NCBI RefSeq assembly: GCF_000328625.1
Contig: NC_019978.1
Coordinates: forward strand, 1,240,001-1,304,000
Reading direction: 5' to 3'
Length of the DNA stretch: 64,000 bases
From: Halobacteroides halobius DSM 5150
GTDB taxonomy: Bacteria > Bacillota > Halanaerobiia > Halobacteroidales > Halobacteroidaceae
Shown one piece after another: positions 50,975 to 59,724 of this stretch (positions are counted from its first letter, which is position 1; each line of letters starts with the position of its first letter). Below the pieces are notes generated by a model. That model did no database searches, was not told the origin of the DNA, and saw only the letters and a list, made by a program, of their open reading frames with translations. The position numbers and the translations under genes were made by a program.

Positions 50975-51238
50975 ATGAAAAAGGCTATTTGCCAAAAGTG
51001 TAATAATATCATGCGTGATAAAGGAGAAAGTAATTATTTTTGTAAGTGTTGTGATGAATATACTCCATATGAGATAAAAGATGTGATAAATTTTTGTGAT
51101 AGATGCGGAGAAAAAGTTGAAGTAATTAAAGGATGTGGAAGCATAAGCTTTTTTTGTAACAATTGTAACGAATTAAGGTCAAAAAAGAAAGTAGAAACTA
51201 AATATTTCGATTTGAATGTAAAACACAGTGAAGATTAA
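50975..51238 (+). CDS. Zinc-ribbon protein
   Basis: The 87-residue protein has paired CxxC knuckles: CQKC with CKCC, and CDRCG with CNNC, forming one or two zinc ribbons. No enzymatic domain is attached. Such proteins often bind nucleic acid or act as rubredoxin-like metal carriers. AAGGAAGTGA precedes ATG 50975. A terminator follows. Confidence 0.75.
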   Translation: MKKAICQKCNNIMRDKGESNYFCKCCDEYTPYEIKDVINFCDRCGEKVEVIKGCGSISFFCNNCNELRSKKKVETKYFDLNVKHSED

Positions 51239-51252
51239 TCATTGTGTTTTTT
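51221..51252 (+). terminator. Terminator after the zinc-ribbon gene
   Basis: AAACACAGTGA (51221-51231) pairs with TCATTGTGTTT (51239-51249) with one mismatch, followed by more T. It overlaps the end of the gene. Confidence 0.85.
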
Positions 51253-51393
51253 TAGTTTAATAATACAGTTATTACTTAGTCACTTATGAACACAAAATAA
51301 AAAAAGGAAATCATAAAAACAAATAGAAAATAATATATATAGAATGAATGTAATATAATTCCATACCACAATAACAAAAAGGAGGGACAAACA

Positions 51394-53613
51394 ATAATTT
51401 CAGATCAAAACAAAATCAATAAACTAATAACTGGTAACTGTAAAGATCCATTTGAAATATTAGGTATACATAGATTAAATAAAGAACAGGTAATTATTAG
51501 AATCTTTAGACCAAAAGTAAAAAAAGCTTTCATTATATCTGATATCTTAGAAAATGATATTAAACTAAATAAAATTAATAAGGAAGGATTTTTTGAGAAA
51601 GTAATTAATAAATCAAAATTATTCAATTATAAATTAAAATTAGAGAATGAGCAAGGAGAGAAATGGATAACTAAAGATCCTTATTCATTTTTACCAATTA
51701 TATCAGAATATGATTTGCATTTGTTTAATGAGGGGAATCATCATCAAATCTATGAAAAAATGGGAGCACATATAACAACTAAAAAAGGAGTATCAGGAAC
51801 TCATTTCTCAGTTTGGGCTCCAGAAGCTAAACGAGTAAGTGTTGTAGGAGATTTTAATAACTGGGATGGTAGAGTTCATCAAATGAGAATGCTAGGAGCT
51901 AGTGGAGTTTGGGAGATCTTTATTCCTAATATCACAGAAGGAGAGTTATATCAATTTGAAATAAAAACAAAATCAGATAGAGTTTTAATGAAATCTGATC
52001 CTTATGCTTTTTACAGCGAGTTAAGACCAGCAAAGGCCTCAATCATATACGAAATAAATAATAAACATGAATGGAAAGACGATAAATGGATGAAAGAAAG
52101 AAAAGAAAAAGAATGGTTAAAGGAACCTATATCAATTTATGAAGTCAACTTAAGTTCCTGGGCCAAAGTCCCAGAAGAAAAAAATAGATTTTTAACTTAT
52201 AGAGAATTAGCTGACCAATTAGTAAACTATATAAAACAGAATAACTATACCCATGTTGAACTTATGCCGCTAGCAGAACATCCACTTGATGAATCATGGG
52301 GTTATCAAATTACAGGCTACTTTTCTGCAACCAGTAGATTTGGAAAACCAGAAGATTTAATGTATTTAATAGATCAATTTCACCAACATAATATTGGAGT
52401 AATCTTAGATTGGGTCCCAGGACACTTTCCTAAAGATGCTCATGGATTAGGAAGGTTTGATGGATCAGCACTATATGAACACTTAGACCCGTTGCTAGGA
52501 GAACATTTAAAGTGGGGAACCTATATCTTTAACCATGGTAGAAATGAAGTTAAAAACTTTCTAATATCAAATGCTTTATTTTGGTTAGATAAGTTTCATA
52601 TAGATGGCTTAAGAGTAGATGCAGTATCATCTATGATATACTTAGACCATGGGCGCCAACACTGGAGAACAAATGCATATGGAGGTACAGAAAATTTAGC
52701 AGCCATAGAATTTTTAAAGTATTTTAATTCAATTACTCATAAATATTACCCAGGAATTTTAACTATTGCTGAAGAAGCTACTTCACGACCTGGAATAACT
52801 AGCCCTACATATTCAGATGGTCTAGGATTTTCTATGAAGTGGAATATGGGATGGATGCATGACTCATTAGAATATATAGAGGCAGAATCTACACATAGAA
52901 AATACCATCATAATAATCTGACATTTAGTTTGACGTATGCATTTAACGAAAACTATCTATTATCTTTATCTCATGATGAAGTAGTACATCTAAAAAAATC
53001 AATGCTAGAGAAGATGCCTGGTGATAAATGGCAAAAGTTTGCTAATTTGCGCCTGTTTTATTCATATATGTATGCCCATCCAGGTAAAAAATTATTGTTT
53101 ATGGGAGGAGAATTTGGTCAATGGAGTGAATGGAATGCTACTGAAAGTTTGGATTGGCATCTCTTAAATTATAAACCACACCAAAAATTATTAAAGTTTG
53201 TCCGTGATTTAAATGCTATTTACCAACAAAATAATGCTTTATGGGAAGTTGATTTTGATCCACAAGGTTTTGAATGGTTAGATTGTAATAATCATCAAAA
53301 AAGCATCTTCTCATTTATTAGAAAGAATAAAAAAGAAAATGAAATAATAGTCTGTGTGTTTAATTTTAGACCAGTTGTAAGAGAAAATTATAAATTAGGT
53401 GTTCCTCAAGCAGGTACTTATAATGAGATATTAAATACAGATTCTAAAATTTATGGAGGGCAAAATATAGGCAATTTAGGTAAGCTTAAATCAGAACCAA
53501 TAGAATGCTACCAAAGAAAGGAATCAATAAATATTACTCTACCTCCATTAAGTGGGCTTTACTTTAAATATCAGTCACAAAAGGAGAAAAAAGATGGACT
53601 TAAAACTAGATAA
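51394..53613 (+). CDS. glgB: 1,4-alpha-glucan branching enzyme, probable ATA start
   Basis: The frame encodes about 739 residues, full GlgB length. An N-terminal CBM48-type region contains CKDPFEILGIH and a DPYSFLP segment; a second carries FSVWAPEAKRVSVVGDFNNWDG. GH13 motifs follow: LDWVPGHF, GLRVDAVSSMIY with the nucleophile Asp, IAEEATSRPG with the acid Glu, and LSHDEVVH. The first TTG (51715) would delete the conserved N-terminal region. Upstream of it the frame is open to a TAG at 51340 without ATG, GTG or TTG, yet AGGAGG (51380-51385) lies 8 nt before ATA 51394. It makes alpha-1,6 branches in glycogen. No other glg gene is adjacent. Confidence 0.9.
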   Translation: MISDQNKINKLITGNCKDPFEILGIHRLNKEQVIIRIFRPKVKKAFIISDILENDIKLNKINKEGFFEKVINKSKLFNYKLKLENEQGEKWITKDPYSFLPIISEYDLHLFNEGNHHQIYEKMGAHITTKKGVSGTHFSVWAPEAKRVSVVGDFNNWDGRVHQMRMLGASGVWEIFIPNITEGELYQFEIKTKSDRVLMKSDPYAFYSELRPAKASIIYEINNKHEWKDDKWMKERKEKEWLKEPISIYEVNLSSWAKVPEEKNRFLTYRELADQLVNYIKQNNYTHVELMPLAEHPLDESWGYQITGYFSATSRFGKPEDLMYLIDQFHQHNIGVILDWVPGHFPKDAHGLGRFDGSALYEHLDPLLGEHLKWGTYIFNHGRNEVKNFLISNALFWLDKFHIDGLRVDAVSSMIYLDHGRQHWRTNAYGGTENLAAIEFLKYFNSITHKYYPGILTIAEEATSRPGITSPTYSDGLGFSMKWNMGWMHDSLEYIEAESTHRKYHHNNLTFSLTYAFNENYLLSLSHDEVVHLKKSMLEKMPGDKWQKFANLRLFYSYMYAHPGKKLLFMGGEFGQWSEWNATESLDWHLLNYKPHQKLLKFVRDLNAIYQQNNALWEVDFDPQGFEWLDCNNHQKSIFSFIRKNKKENEIIVCVFNFRPVVRENYKLGVPQAGTYNEILNTDSKIYGGQNIGNLGKLKSEPIECYQRKESINITLPPLSGLYFKYQSQKEKKDGLKTR

Positions 53614-54397
53614 TTATTTTACTGCTTATCCTATTATATTTGTTCATGGCATAGCTAAAGGAGTAGACGCGTGGAAAAGAACAGCTAAAATTATTAGTAA
53701 TGATAATTATTATGAGATGAGATATATTGAAGAAGATAAAGTTTATCATAATTTCTATGGTGAAAGACCTCAACAATGGATTTGGAGTATCTCTTATTAC
53801 ACAACTAATCCTATTGAAGAGTCTTTATTTGGAGATCTAACTTTATATGCACAAAGGTTAAATAAGATTATTGATTTGATTAAAAAAATAACTAATAGGG
53901 ACAAAGTAATTCTAGTTGCTCATAGTATGGGAGGATTAGTAGCTCGTAAATATATGACATTAAAAGAAGAAAACTGGGAAACAGTACATAAAATATTAAC
54001 AGTTGGGAGTCCTCACCAAGGTGTTATTACTTCAGTAGGTATCGTAGGCCAATTAAAAGATTTAGCAAGCAATAGTGAATTTATTAAAGAGCTTAAAAAA
54101 GATTGGGAAAAATTATATATAAATAATAATAAAAAGTGGGGAGTAATAGGAGCTATAGATAAAACCAAATTTTACAATCGCAATAATAGTCCTCATGCTA
54201 CTGATTCAGGAGGACCTGGATTTGTTAGAATTTCTTCATCAATTCCATATAATGAATGGCAAGATGCTATAAAAAAATTAAACCAGGCTAATTACAATAC
54301 TCCTCACTTTGGCTTTAGATTAGCAGTAGATGCTACACATTTAGATTTACTATTTCATAAAGGAACTTTTAAAGGAATTCAATGGACAATAGAATAA
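53594..54397 (+). CDS. Lipase-like alpha/beta hydrolase (PGAP1/lipase class 2 type)
   Basis: The 267-residue protein has IIFVHGIAKG for the oxyanion region, VAHSMGGLVARKYM with the nucleophile serine, GSPHQG after it, and a late histidine in ATHLDLLF, giving a plausible Ser-Asp-His triad. No signal peptide is seen, so it may act in the cytoplasm. ATG 53594 follows AAAGGAGAAAAAAG and overlaps the glgB end by 20 nt. Substrate unknown; esterase, lipase or deacylase are all possible. Confidence 0.82.
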   Translation: MDLKLDNYFTAYPIIFVHGIAKGVDAWKRTAKIISNDNYYEMRYIEEDKVYHNFYGERPQQWIWSISYYTTNPIEESLFGDLTLYAQRLNKIIDLIKKITNRDKVILVAHSMGGLVARKYMTLKEENWETVHKILTVGSPHQGVITSVGIVGQLKDLASNSEFIKELKKDWEKLYINNNKKWGVIGAIDKTKFYNRNNSPHATDSGGPGFVRISSSIPYNEWQDAIKKLNQANYNTPHFGFRLAVDATHLDLLFHKGTFKGIQWTIE

Positions 54398-54532
54398 CTT
54401 ATTGTTATTTATACAAATAATTACCTTTGCAATTTGCTATCAAATAAGAGAAAATATACTCGGATAAGAGAAAATATATTCTAATTATTATAAATAAAAG
54501 ATGTAGCAATTAATATAAAAGGGGTTATAAAA

Positions 54533-55195
54533 ATGAAAACAAAGGCTATTTATGATAAATTAATTATATATATGCTTGTTTTTTCTTTAGTTTTTCCTTT
54601 CTTATGTGGTTTTGTTTTAATTCCTCCTGCTTATGCAAGTAGTGGTGATACAAATAGTTTTTTTTCTTTAATTAAAAGTTTATTTTCTTTATTCTTTTTA
54701 TCTTTTTTATCCAGTGATAAAGGAAGTAATGATGGGATTTTAGATGAATCATATAAGTCCGCTTCTCAAGAGAACTCTTCTTATCAGAGAATACAGGTAA
54801 CTCCAGAGGAAAAGAAGTGGTTAGCTAAAGCTGTGTGGGCTGAAGCTAGAGGAGAATCAACTACTGGTCAGGTAGCAGTAGCTGCAGTTATCATTAATCG
54901 AGTAAAGAGTTCTCAGTTTCCTAATAAGGTTAAAGATGTTATTTTTGAAAAAGTTGATGGTAGCTATGCATTTTCAGCAGTACTAGATGGTCAAATTTAT
55001 ATGCCTGATGAAGATGATTTACGTAATAGTTATGCCTATCAAGCAGTAGAACAAGCTTTAAATGGTTGGGATCCTACTAATGGGGCACTCTATTATTATA
55101 ACCCTGTAACTGCTACATCTGACTGGATTTTTGAAAATACAGTACCACTTAAAGAAATAGGAAATCATGTTTTTGCTAGATTGAGGACACAGTAA
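54533..55195 (+). CDS. SleB/CwlJ-type cell-wall hydrolase with signal peptide
   Basis: Residues 1-36 form a signal peptide or N-terminal anchor ending near YASS. A Ser-rich hydrophobic linker leads to a Hydrolase_2 (SleB C-terminal) domain at about residues 92-218: LAKAVWAEARGESTTGQVAVAAVIINRVKSS begins with the catalytic-type Glu. In Bacillus this fold cleaves spore-cortex peptidoglycan at germination. The peptidoglycan-binding domain of SleB is missing. The gene is monocistronic with its own terminator. Confidence 0.88.
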   Translation: MKTKAIYDKLIIYMLVFSLVFPFLCGFVLIPPAYASSGDTNSFFSLIKSLFSLFFLSFLSSDKGSNDGILDESYKSASQENSSYQRIQVTPEEKKWLAKAVWAEARGESTTGQVAVAAVIINRVKSSQFPNKVKDVIFEKVDGSYAFSAVLDGQIYMPDEDDLRNSYAYQAVEQALNGWDPTNGALYYYNPVTATSDWIFENTVPLKEIGNHVFARLRTQ

Positions 55196-55204
55196 ATGTG
55201 TCCT
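55184..55204 (+). terminator. Terminator after the SleB-like gene
   Basis: AGGACACA (55184-55191) and TGTGTCCT (55197-55204) form an 8-bp stem, followed by six T; the stop codon lies in the loop. Confidence 0.92.
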
Positions 55205-55279
55205 TTTTTTATTTTAGGGAGGAAAACAATTGATTATAGAGAATAAACTTATAGAATATTTAATTAGAAAGGTGATAAT

Positions 55280-55762
55280 ATGAAGTATACTAAATGGATT
55301 GCTAGAACGAGTATTCTATTAGCTTTAACCTTAATTATTCAAATGATGGGGTTTCCTCCATTTATTACTGGTCCGTTAGTTAATATGATGTTATTTGTTT
55401 CAACCAATTTAGTAGGATTACTAGGAGGAGTATTAGTTGGTGGCTTGACTCCTGGCATAGCTTTTTTACGAGGGATTTTACCAGCTCCCTTAGCTCCTGT
55501 AGTTCCTTTTATTATTTTAGGTAATATTATATTAGTTAGTAGTTATTATTTTGCCAAGCGAATTAATAAGTACTTAGCTATTGCTGGAGCAGCCGGGCTG
55601 AAATTTCTAGTCTTATCTTGGGCAGTAAGTTCATTAGTTAATGTACCAAATAAAATTGCTAAAGTTATGCAGTTGCCACAGTTATTAACTGCTTTAACTG
55701 GAGGATTATTAGCTATCTTCTTACTTAAATTATTGAATAGAACTGATTTGGAGGAAAACTAA
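55280..55762 (+). CDS. ECF-type S-component-like membrane protein
   Basis: The 160-residue protein has about five or six membrane segments with the pattern RTSILLALTLIIQMMGFP and GPLVNMMLFVSTNLVGLLGGVLVGGLTPG, as in short ECF S-components of unknown ligand. It overlaps nothing but abuts lnt with no gap. AGAAAGGTGAT precedes ATG 55280. Ligand and partner unknown. Confidence 0.72.
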   Translation: MKYTKWIARTSILLALTLIIQMMGFPPFITGPLVNMMLFVSTNLVGLLGGVLVGGLTPGIAFLRGILPAPLAPVVPFIILGNIILVSSYYFAKRINKYLAIAGAAGLKFLVLSWAVSSLVNVPNKIAKVMQLPQLLTALTGGLLAIFLLKLLNRTDLEEN

Positions 55763-57235
55763 ATGGGATATCTATTAGCAATCTTATCTGGGGGGCTATT
55801 GGCCCTTCCTTTTCAATTTCCTAAGTTAGCTTTAGTTAGTTGGGTCGGATTAATCCCCTTTCTTTTTGCACTAGAAAAAAGAACAAGCAAAGAAGCTTTC
55901 CTTTTAGGATGGTTAATGGGCTTTATCTTCTTTATAAGTAGCAATAAATGGTTAATTCATCCTTTGCTTAAATTTAGTGGTTATCCTTGGCTAGTTTGTG
56001 CTTTATTAGTTATCGTAGCATTTATAATTATGGGCTTTTATTTTGCAATATTTGCTTGGGTAACTAAATCAATAAATAACTTCTTAAATATATCAATATT
56101 GATTGTTATACCAGTAGCTTGGGTAGGGATAGAATTTTTGAGAACGATTTTTTCCTTTCAATTTTTATTTGGTTTCTTAGGTTATAGTCAAGCATTTATT
56201 CCTGAATTAATCCAATTGGCCCAGTATGGAGGAGTATATTTAGTAAGCTTTATAATTGTAATAGTTAATACTATAATATATTTAGGATTAAAGGGCCAAT
56301 CTAAAAAAGAAAGAATGAGTTATTTTTTAGTTGCCTGTTTGATTTTTACTTTAAATTATGGCTATGGTAGATTAAAAATTAATAATAAAAGGCCTATAAA
56401 AAAAGAATTAGAAGTAGGATTAGTTCAACCTAATATCCCTCAAAAGATAAAAATGAATCCTACAAAACAAGGAGCAATAACTTCTAAAATTATTAATTTA
56501 TCAAGAGAATTAATAGTAAAAGAAGACCCTGAGCTTTTAATTTGGCCTGAGACAGCTATTTTAAGATCTTATGATGAAACCAAAAAATTTCCTTTTAGAT
56601 TTCCAGATGATACATCATTATTAGTCGGTGGTTTTGACAATCAGGAAGGAGATTATTTAAACACAGCTTTTTTAGTCAATAAAAATAATAAAATCATAAC
56701 TAAATATAGTAAAAATAAATTAGTACCATGGGGAGAATATGTCCCTTATCCTAATTTAGTACCTAATTTTATCGAAATTAATTTAAATCAAATTACTCCA
56801 GGTTATAAATTACAAGATTTTAAGTTAAAAAATATAAGTTGGATTACTCCTATTTGTTCAGAGATTTTAAATCCATTGTATGTACAAAAATTATATCAAA
56901 ATAATGATTTAATTATTAATATCTCTAATGAAGCTTGGTTTGAAAAGAGTAAGGCACCGCTGCAAATTTTACAAGCAGCTATTTTTAGAGCTGTAGAGTA
57001 CCAAGTACCTGTTATAAAGGTAGGCAATACCGGAATCAGTAGTGTAATTAATAATCAAGGGCAAGTTTTAGTTAGGACTAAGTTGTTTAAAACTACTTCG
57101 TTAAGTTATAATCTAAAGTTAACCTCTAAAGCAATAACTGTATATCAAAAGTTAGGTAATTTGTTTGGGAAGATTATTTTTAACTGTTTGTTAATACTAA
57201 CAGTTATAACCTACACAAAGTATAAAAGGGAGTAG
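55763..57235 (+). CDS. lnt: Apolipoprotein N-acyltransferase
   Basis: The 490-residue protein has about seven N-terminal membrane segments and a C-terminal nitrilase-like domain with the triad Glu-Lys-Cys: IWPETA, KLVPWGEYVPY and TPICSEI. Lnt adds the third acyl chain to lipoproteins, a step typical of cells with an outer membrane. Its presence agrees with the RND pump for a diderm cell. The gene ends inside a strong terminator palindrome. Confidence 0.93.
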   Translation: MGYLLAILSGGLLALPFQFPKLALVSWVGLIPFLFALEKRTSKEAFLLGWLMGFIFFISSNKWLIHPLLKFSGYPWLVCALLVIVAFIIMGFYFAIFAWVTKSINNFLNISILIVIPVAWVGIEFLRTIFSFQFLFGFLGYSQAFIPELIQLAQYGGVYLVSFIIVIVNTIIYLGLKGQSKKERMSYFLVACLIFTLNYGYGRLKINNKRPIKKELEVGLVQPNIPQKIKMNPTKQGAITSKIINLSRELIVKEDPELLIWPETAILRSYDETKKFPFRFPDDTSLLVGGFDNQEGDYLNTAFLVNKNNKIITKYSKNKLVPWGEYVPYPNLVPNFIEINLNQITPGYKLQDFKLKNISWITPICSEILNPLYVQKLYQNNDLIINISNEAWFEKSKAPLQILQAAIFRAVEYQVPVIKVGNTGISSVINNQGQVLVRTKLFKTTSLSYNLKLTSKAITVYQKLGNLFGKIIFNCLLILTVITYTKYKRE

Positions 57236-57253
57236 CTTAAGCTACTCCCTTTT
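57224..57253 (+). terminator. Terminator overlapping the lnt stop
   Basis: A 30-nt perfect palindrome, AAAAGGGAGTAGCTT and its complement, lies between convergent genes and includes the lnt stop codon. Confidence 0.93.
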
Positions 57254-57260
57254 ATATGTA

Positions 57261-57644
57261 CTAGATTAATTTTTTAGCTTTTTGTTGATCAATAATTTTT
57301 TCTTCTTGTTTGTTATCCTTTTTTAATAGTTTAGAAACTAAGCCAATGCTTAAAATTAACAATGTAATTGCATCAGCAATTAAGATAACCCAAATAGTAG
57401 TTTGTCCTAAACTAAGGTGACTTAAATCTTGGAAATTAATAATCTCTAAACCATTATTGTTACTAAAAGAAGAGATGAAGATTAATAAAGCAGCTGCATA
57501 GACAAAACTATTCGATAAAAACCTAAATAATAATTTTGAAAATTCAGTCTCTACCTTAGCAGAGAAGAAATTCTTTAAAAGAATCACTCCTTCTATAATA
57601 ACTGCTGCCATAAATGAAATAGATATAATTAGTTCTGGATTCAT
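57261..57644 (-). CDS. Membrane protein of unknown function
   Basis: The 127-residue protein has three membrane segments (about residues 4-26, 47-62 and 82-106) and a charged C-terminal tail. I recognise no family. AAGGAGTGATAATTAA precedes ATG 57644. It is monocistronic and convergent with lnt. Confidence 0.7.
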   Translation of the reverse strand: MNPELIISISFMAAVIIEGVILLKNFFSAKVETEFSKLLFRFLSNSFVYAAALLIFISSFSNNNGLEIINFQDLSHLSLGQTTIWVILIADAITLLILSIGLVSKLLKKDNKQEEKIIDQQKAKKLI

Positions 57645-57724
57645 TTAATTATCACTCCTTAATTTAATGTTATTAACATTTTAACATATCAAGTATTTCA
57701 AAATCAATTTTTTATTGGTTAAAG

Positions 57725-57753
57725 TTGCAAAAAAATATTTGTTTTGTTATAAT
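57725..57753 (+). promoter_or_regulatory. Sigma-A promoter of the thiT-thiN transcript
   Basis: TTGCAA (57725-57730), 17 bp, TATAAT (57748-57753). The transcript would begin about 25 nt before the TPP riboswitch. Confidence 0.75.
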
Positions 57754-57782
57754 TTCTAGTAGACAAAAGAAAATTACACTCA

Positions 57783-57870
57783 CTAGGGGAGCTTTATTTA
57801 AGAGCTGAGAAAGAATTAATAATTCTTGACCCTTTGTACCTGATCTAGGTAATACTAGCGTAGGGAAGTT
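57783..57870 (+). ncRNA. TPP riboswitch (THI element)
   Basis: The conserved THI segments are present in order: AGGGGAGC, GCTGAGA, GACCCTTTG, ACCTGATCTAGGTAATACTAGCGTAGGGAAG (quoted in parts: ACCTGAT, GGTAATAC, AGCGTAGGGAAG). It controls the thiamine transporter and thiamine pyrophosphokinase genes downstream. Confidence 0.96.
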
Positions 57871-57871
57871 G

Positions 57872-57914
57872 TTGCTTTAAACTTTAAAGCACAATCCTAG
57901 CTAGGATTGTGCTT
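57872..57914 (+). terminator. Riboswitch expression platform: anti-terminator and terminator
   Basis: The terminator stem AAGCACAATCCTAG (57887-57900) with its exact complement (57901-57914) is followed by a T-run. An alternative helix, TGCTTTAAA just upstream with TTTAAAGCA, uses the 5' arm of the terminator, so folding of one prevents the other. TPP binding should favour termination. Confidence 0.9.
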
Positions 57915-57939
57915 TTTTAATTATTAAGGAGGAGAAAAA

Positions 57940-58506
57940 ATGAAAGGATCAAAAGTAAAAAAGTTAGCTGAAATGGGGGTAGCTTTAGCTTTAGCTACTA
58001 TATTTAATTACTTGAAAATTTATCAATTGCCACAAGGTGGCTCCATTTCTTTAGAAATGATCCCAATTATATTTATTGCTTTACGTTGGGGGTGGCGTGA
58101 AGGATTTTTAGTAGGAACTGGATATGGTATTTTACAAGCTATGCTCGGCGGCTATATTGTTCATTGGGCACAATTAATTCTTGACTACCCGCTAGCCTAT
58201 GGTTTATTAGGTTTAGCAGGATTAGTAGGAAACTTATATCAAACAAATGATTTAAAGAAGAAGTCATTAATAATTAGTAGTGGTGTGTTAGTAGCTGGAT
58301 TTCTTAGATTCTTGGCCCACTTTATAACAGGAGTAGTTTTCTTTGGTCAATATGCTCCTGAAGGTCAAAGTGTCTGGGTTTATTCTTTAGTATATAATGC
58401 AAGTTATTTAGTACCTGAAACTATTATAACAGGAATAGTTATGTTACTTTTAATAAAAGCTATAGCTAATAACCCAACAATGAGACTAAATGAGGTTAAA
58501 AACTAG
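57940..58506 (+). CDS. thiT: Thiamine ECF transporter S-component
   Basis: The 188-residue membrane protein has about six segments and ThiT motifs: GGSISLEMIPIIFIALRWGWREG, which carries the thiamine-binding Glu and Trp residues, and HWAQLILDYPLAY. It binds thiamine for uptake with a shared ECF module not encoded here. AAGGAGGAG precedes ATG 57940. The TPP riboswitch upstream confirms the substrate. The stop overlaps the thiN start. Confidence 0.94.
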   Translation: MKGSKVKKLAEMGVALALATIFNYLKIYQLPQGGSISLEMIPIIFIALRWGWREGFLVGTGYGILQAMLGGYIVHWAQLILDYPLAYGLLGLAGLVGNLYQTNDLKKKSLIISSGVLVAGFLRFLAHFITGVVFFGQYAPEGQSVWVYSLVYNASYLVPETIITGIVMLLLIKAIANNPTMRLNEVKN

Positions 58507-59156
58507 TGAAACGAGCAATTATTTTTATTAATGGAACTTTAAGCAAGGATAAACAATTTTATCAAGATTATATTAAACCTAAAGATCTGATTGCTTGTGC
58601 AGATGGAGGAGCAAAACATGCCTATCTATTAAAAATTACTCCTGATTTAATAATAGGAGACCTTGATTCATTATCTAGTGAAATAATAAAACATTATCAA
58701 AACCAAGGAGTTAATTTTGAAAAGTTTCCAGTCGAAAAAGATAAAACAGATACAGAACTATTATTAGATAAATTAATAACTAAAGACTATGATGAGCTAA
58801 TTATTTTTGCTGGTCTAGGCGATAGATTCGATCATACTTTGGCTAATATTTATTTGTTAGAAAAGTACACTGATTTTAAAACAAGAGTTAGATTTGTAAC
58901 TCCACAAGAGAGAATCGAATTAATTACTAATAAAATAAAACTCAATAATAAAAAAAATAAAACAATTTCTTTAGTACCTTTAACTGATAAAGTAACAGGA
59001 GTTACTTTATCAGGATTTAAGTATGTACTAAATAATGCTACATTAAAACGAGGTTCTACTTTAGGAATTAGTAATATTATTCAAAGCAATCAAGCTCAGA
59101 TTAAAGTTAAGACCGGAAAGTTATTAATAATTATTAATAATTATTTAAAGACATAA
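58506..59156 (+). CDS. thiN: Thiamine pyrophosphokinase
   Basis: The 216-residue enzyme converts thiamine to TPP with ATP. It has ACADGGAKHAY, IIGDLDSL and FPVEKDKTDTELLLD, the metal and substrate motifs of the family, and a C-terminal beta domain. Translation begins at GTG 58506, overlapping the thiT stop. It completes salvage of imported thiamine. Confidence 0.93.
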   Translation: MKRAIIFINGTLSKDKQFYQDYIKPKDLIACADGGAKHAYLLKITPDLIIGDLDSLSSEIIKHYQNQGVNFEKFPVEKDKTDTELLLDKLITKDYDELIIFAGLGDRFDHTLANIYLLEKYTDFKTRVRFVTPQERIELITNKIKLNNKKNKTISLVPLTDKVTGVTLSGFKYVLNNATLKRGSTLGISNIIQSNQAQIKVKTGKLLIIINNYLKT

Positions 59157-59225
59157 ATCCAATAATTTAATACATATATCTACATCAAAGGGAAGCATAG
59201 ATTAATTCTTAAAGAAGGTGATATT

Positions 59226-59471
59226 ATAGATCATCGCTGGGGCCAAAGAAAGGATGGTAAAAAATATAAATTAGCTTATATTAAACAAGTTGATTGGGAA
59301 AAATGTATTGGGTGTGGCTGCTGTGTTAAAGCATGCGGTTGTCATATTCTGCAATTAATTAATACAAACCAAGGAGTTAAAGCTCAAGTAATAGATACAG
59401 ATAAATGTTTAGGAGATAAACATTGTTATCAATTATGTCCCACTGATGCTTTAATCTTTAATTACCCTTAA
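59226..59471 (+). CDS. 2x[4Fe-4S]-type ferredoxin, probable ATA start
   Basis: The frame encodes about 81 residues ending at TAA 59469-59471. Cysteine motifs are CIGCGCCVKACGC and CLGDKHCYQLCP; the second departs from the usual CxxCxxC, reading CLGDKHC, as in nif-associated ferredoxin III-like proteins. Upstream the frame is open to a TAA at 59163 but contains no ATG, GTG or TTG. AAGGTGAT (59215-59222) lies just before ATT 59223 and ATA 59226, so a non-standard start is likely. No nif gene is nearby. A degraded gene is the alternative, though the core is intact. Confidence 0.7.
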   Translation: MDHRWGQRKDGKKYKLAYIKQVDWEKCIGCGCCVKACGCHILQLINTNQGVKAQVIDTDKCLGDKHCYQLCPTDALIFNYP

Positions 59472-59534
59472 TTTTATTTTTGTAAAATTATATGTTAAAC
59501 TAACGGTTATAGTATTATATCAGGAGGGAAATCT

Positions 59535-59714
59535 ATGGATAGAAAAAACTGCATATTAGAACCTAGTAATGCTTGTAACGACTGTAATGACTGTTTATTT
59601 TGTGATCTAGACCCTAACAAAGAGTGTGATAATTGCATGGAGTGTATTGAAGGGGATAGTCAATTTAGAGGAATTAAGATTGATGAGGTTCATTATGATG
59701 AGCAAAATCAATAA
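59535..59714 (+). CDS. 59-aa cysteine-rich small protein
   Basis: A 59-codon frame starts at ATG 59535 after a perfect CAGGAGGGAAATCT and ends at TAA 59712. It has nine cysteines, most in CxxC spacing (ACNDCNDCLFC, then ECDNCMEC), an acidic overall composition and a charged tail. It should bind zinc or Fe-S. I know no family. It sits between the ferredoxin and a flavin disulfide reductase and has its own terminator. Confidence 0.75.
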   Translation: MDRKNCILEPSNACNDCNDCLFCDLDPNKECDNCMECIEGDSQFRGIKIDEVHYDEQNQ

Positions 59715-59724
59715 TGGTGATTTA

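Noticed and set aside
51715-53613. glgB starting at TTG 51715
   Set aside because: This would remove the conserved N-terminal region including DPYSFLP, and the frame continues upstream to a good Shine-Dalgarno.
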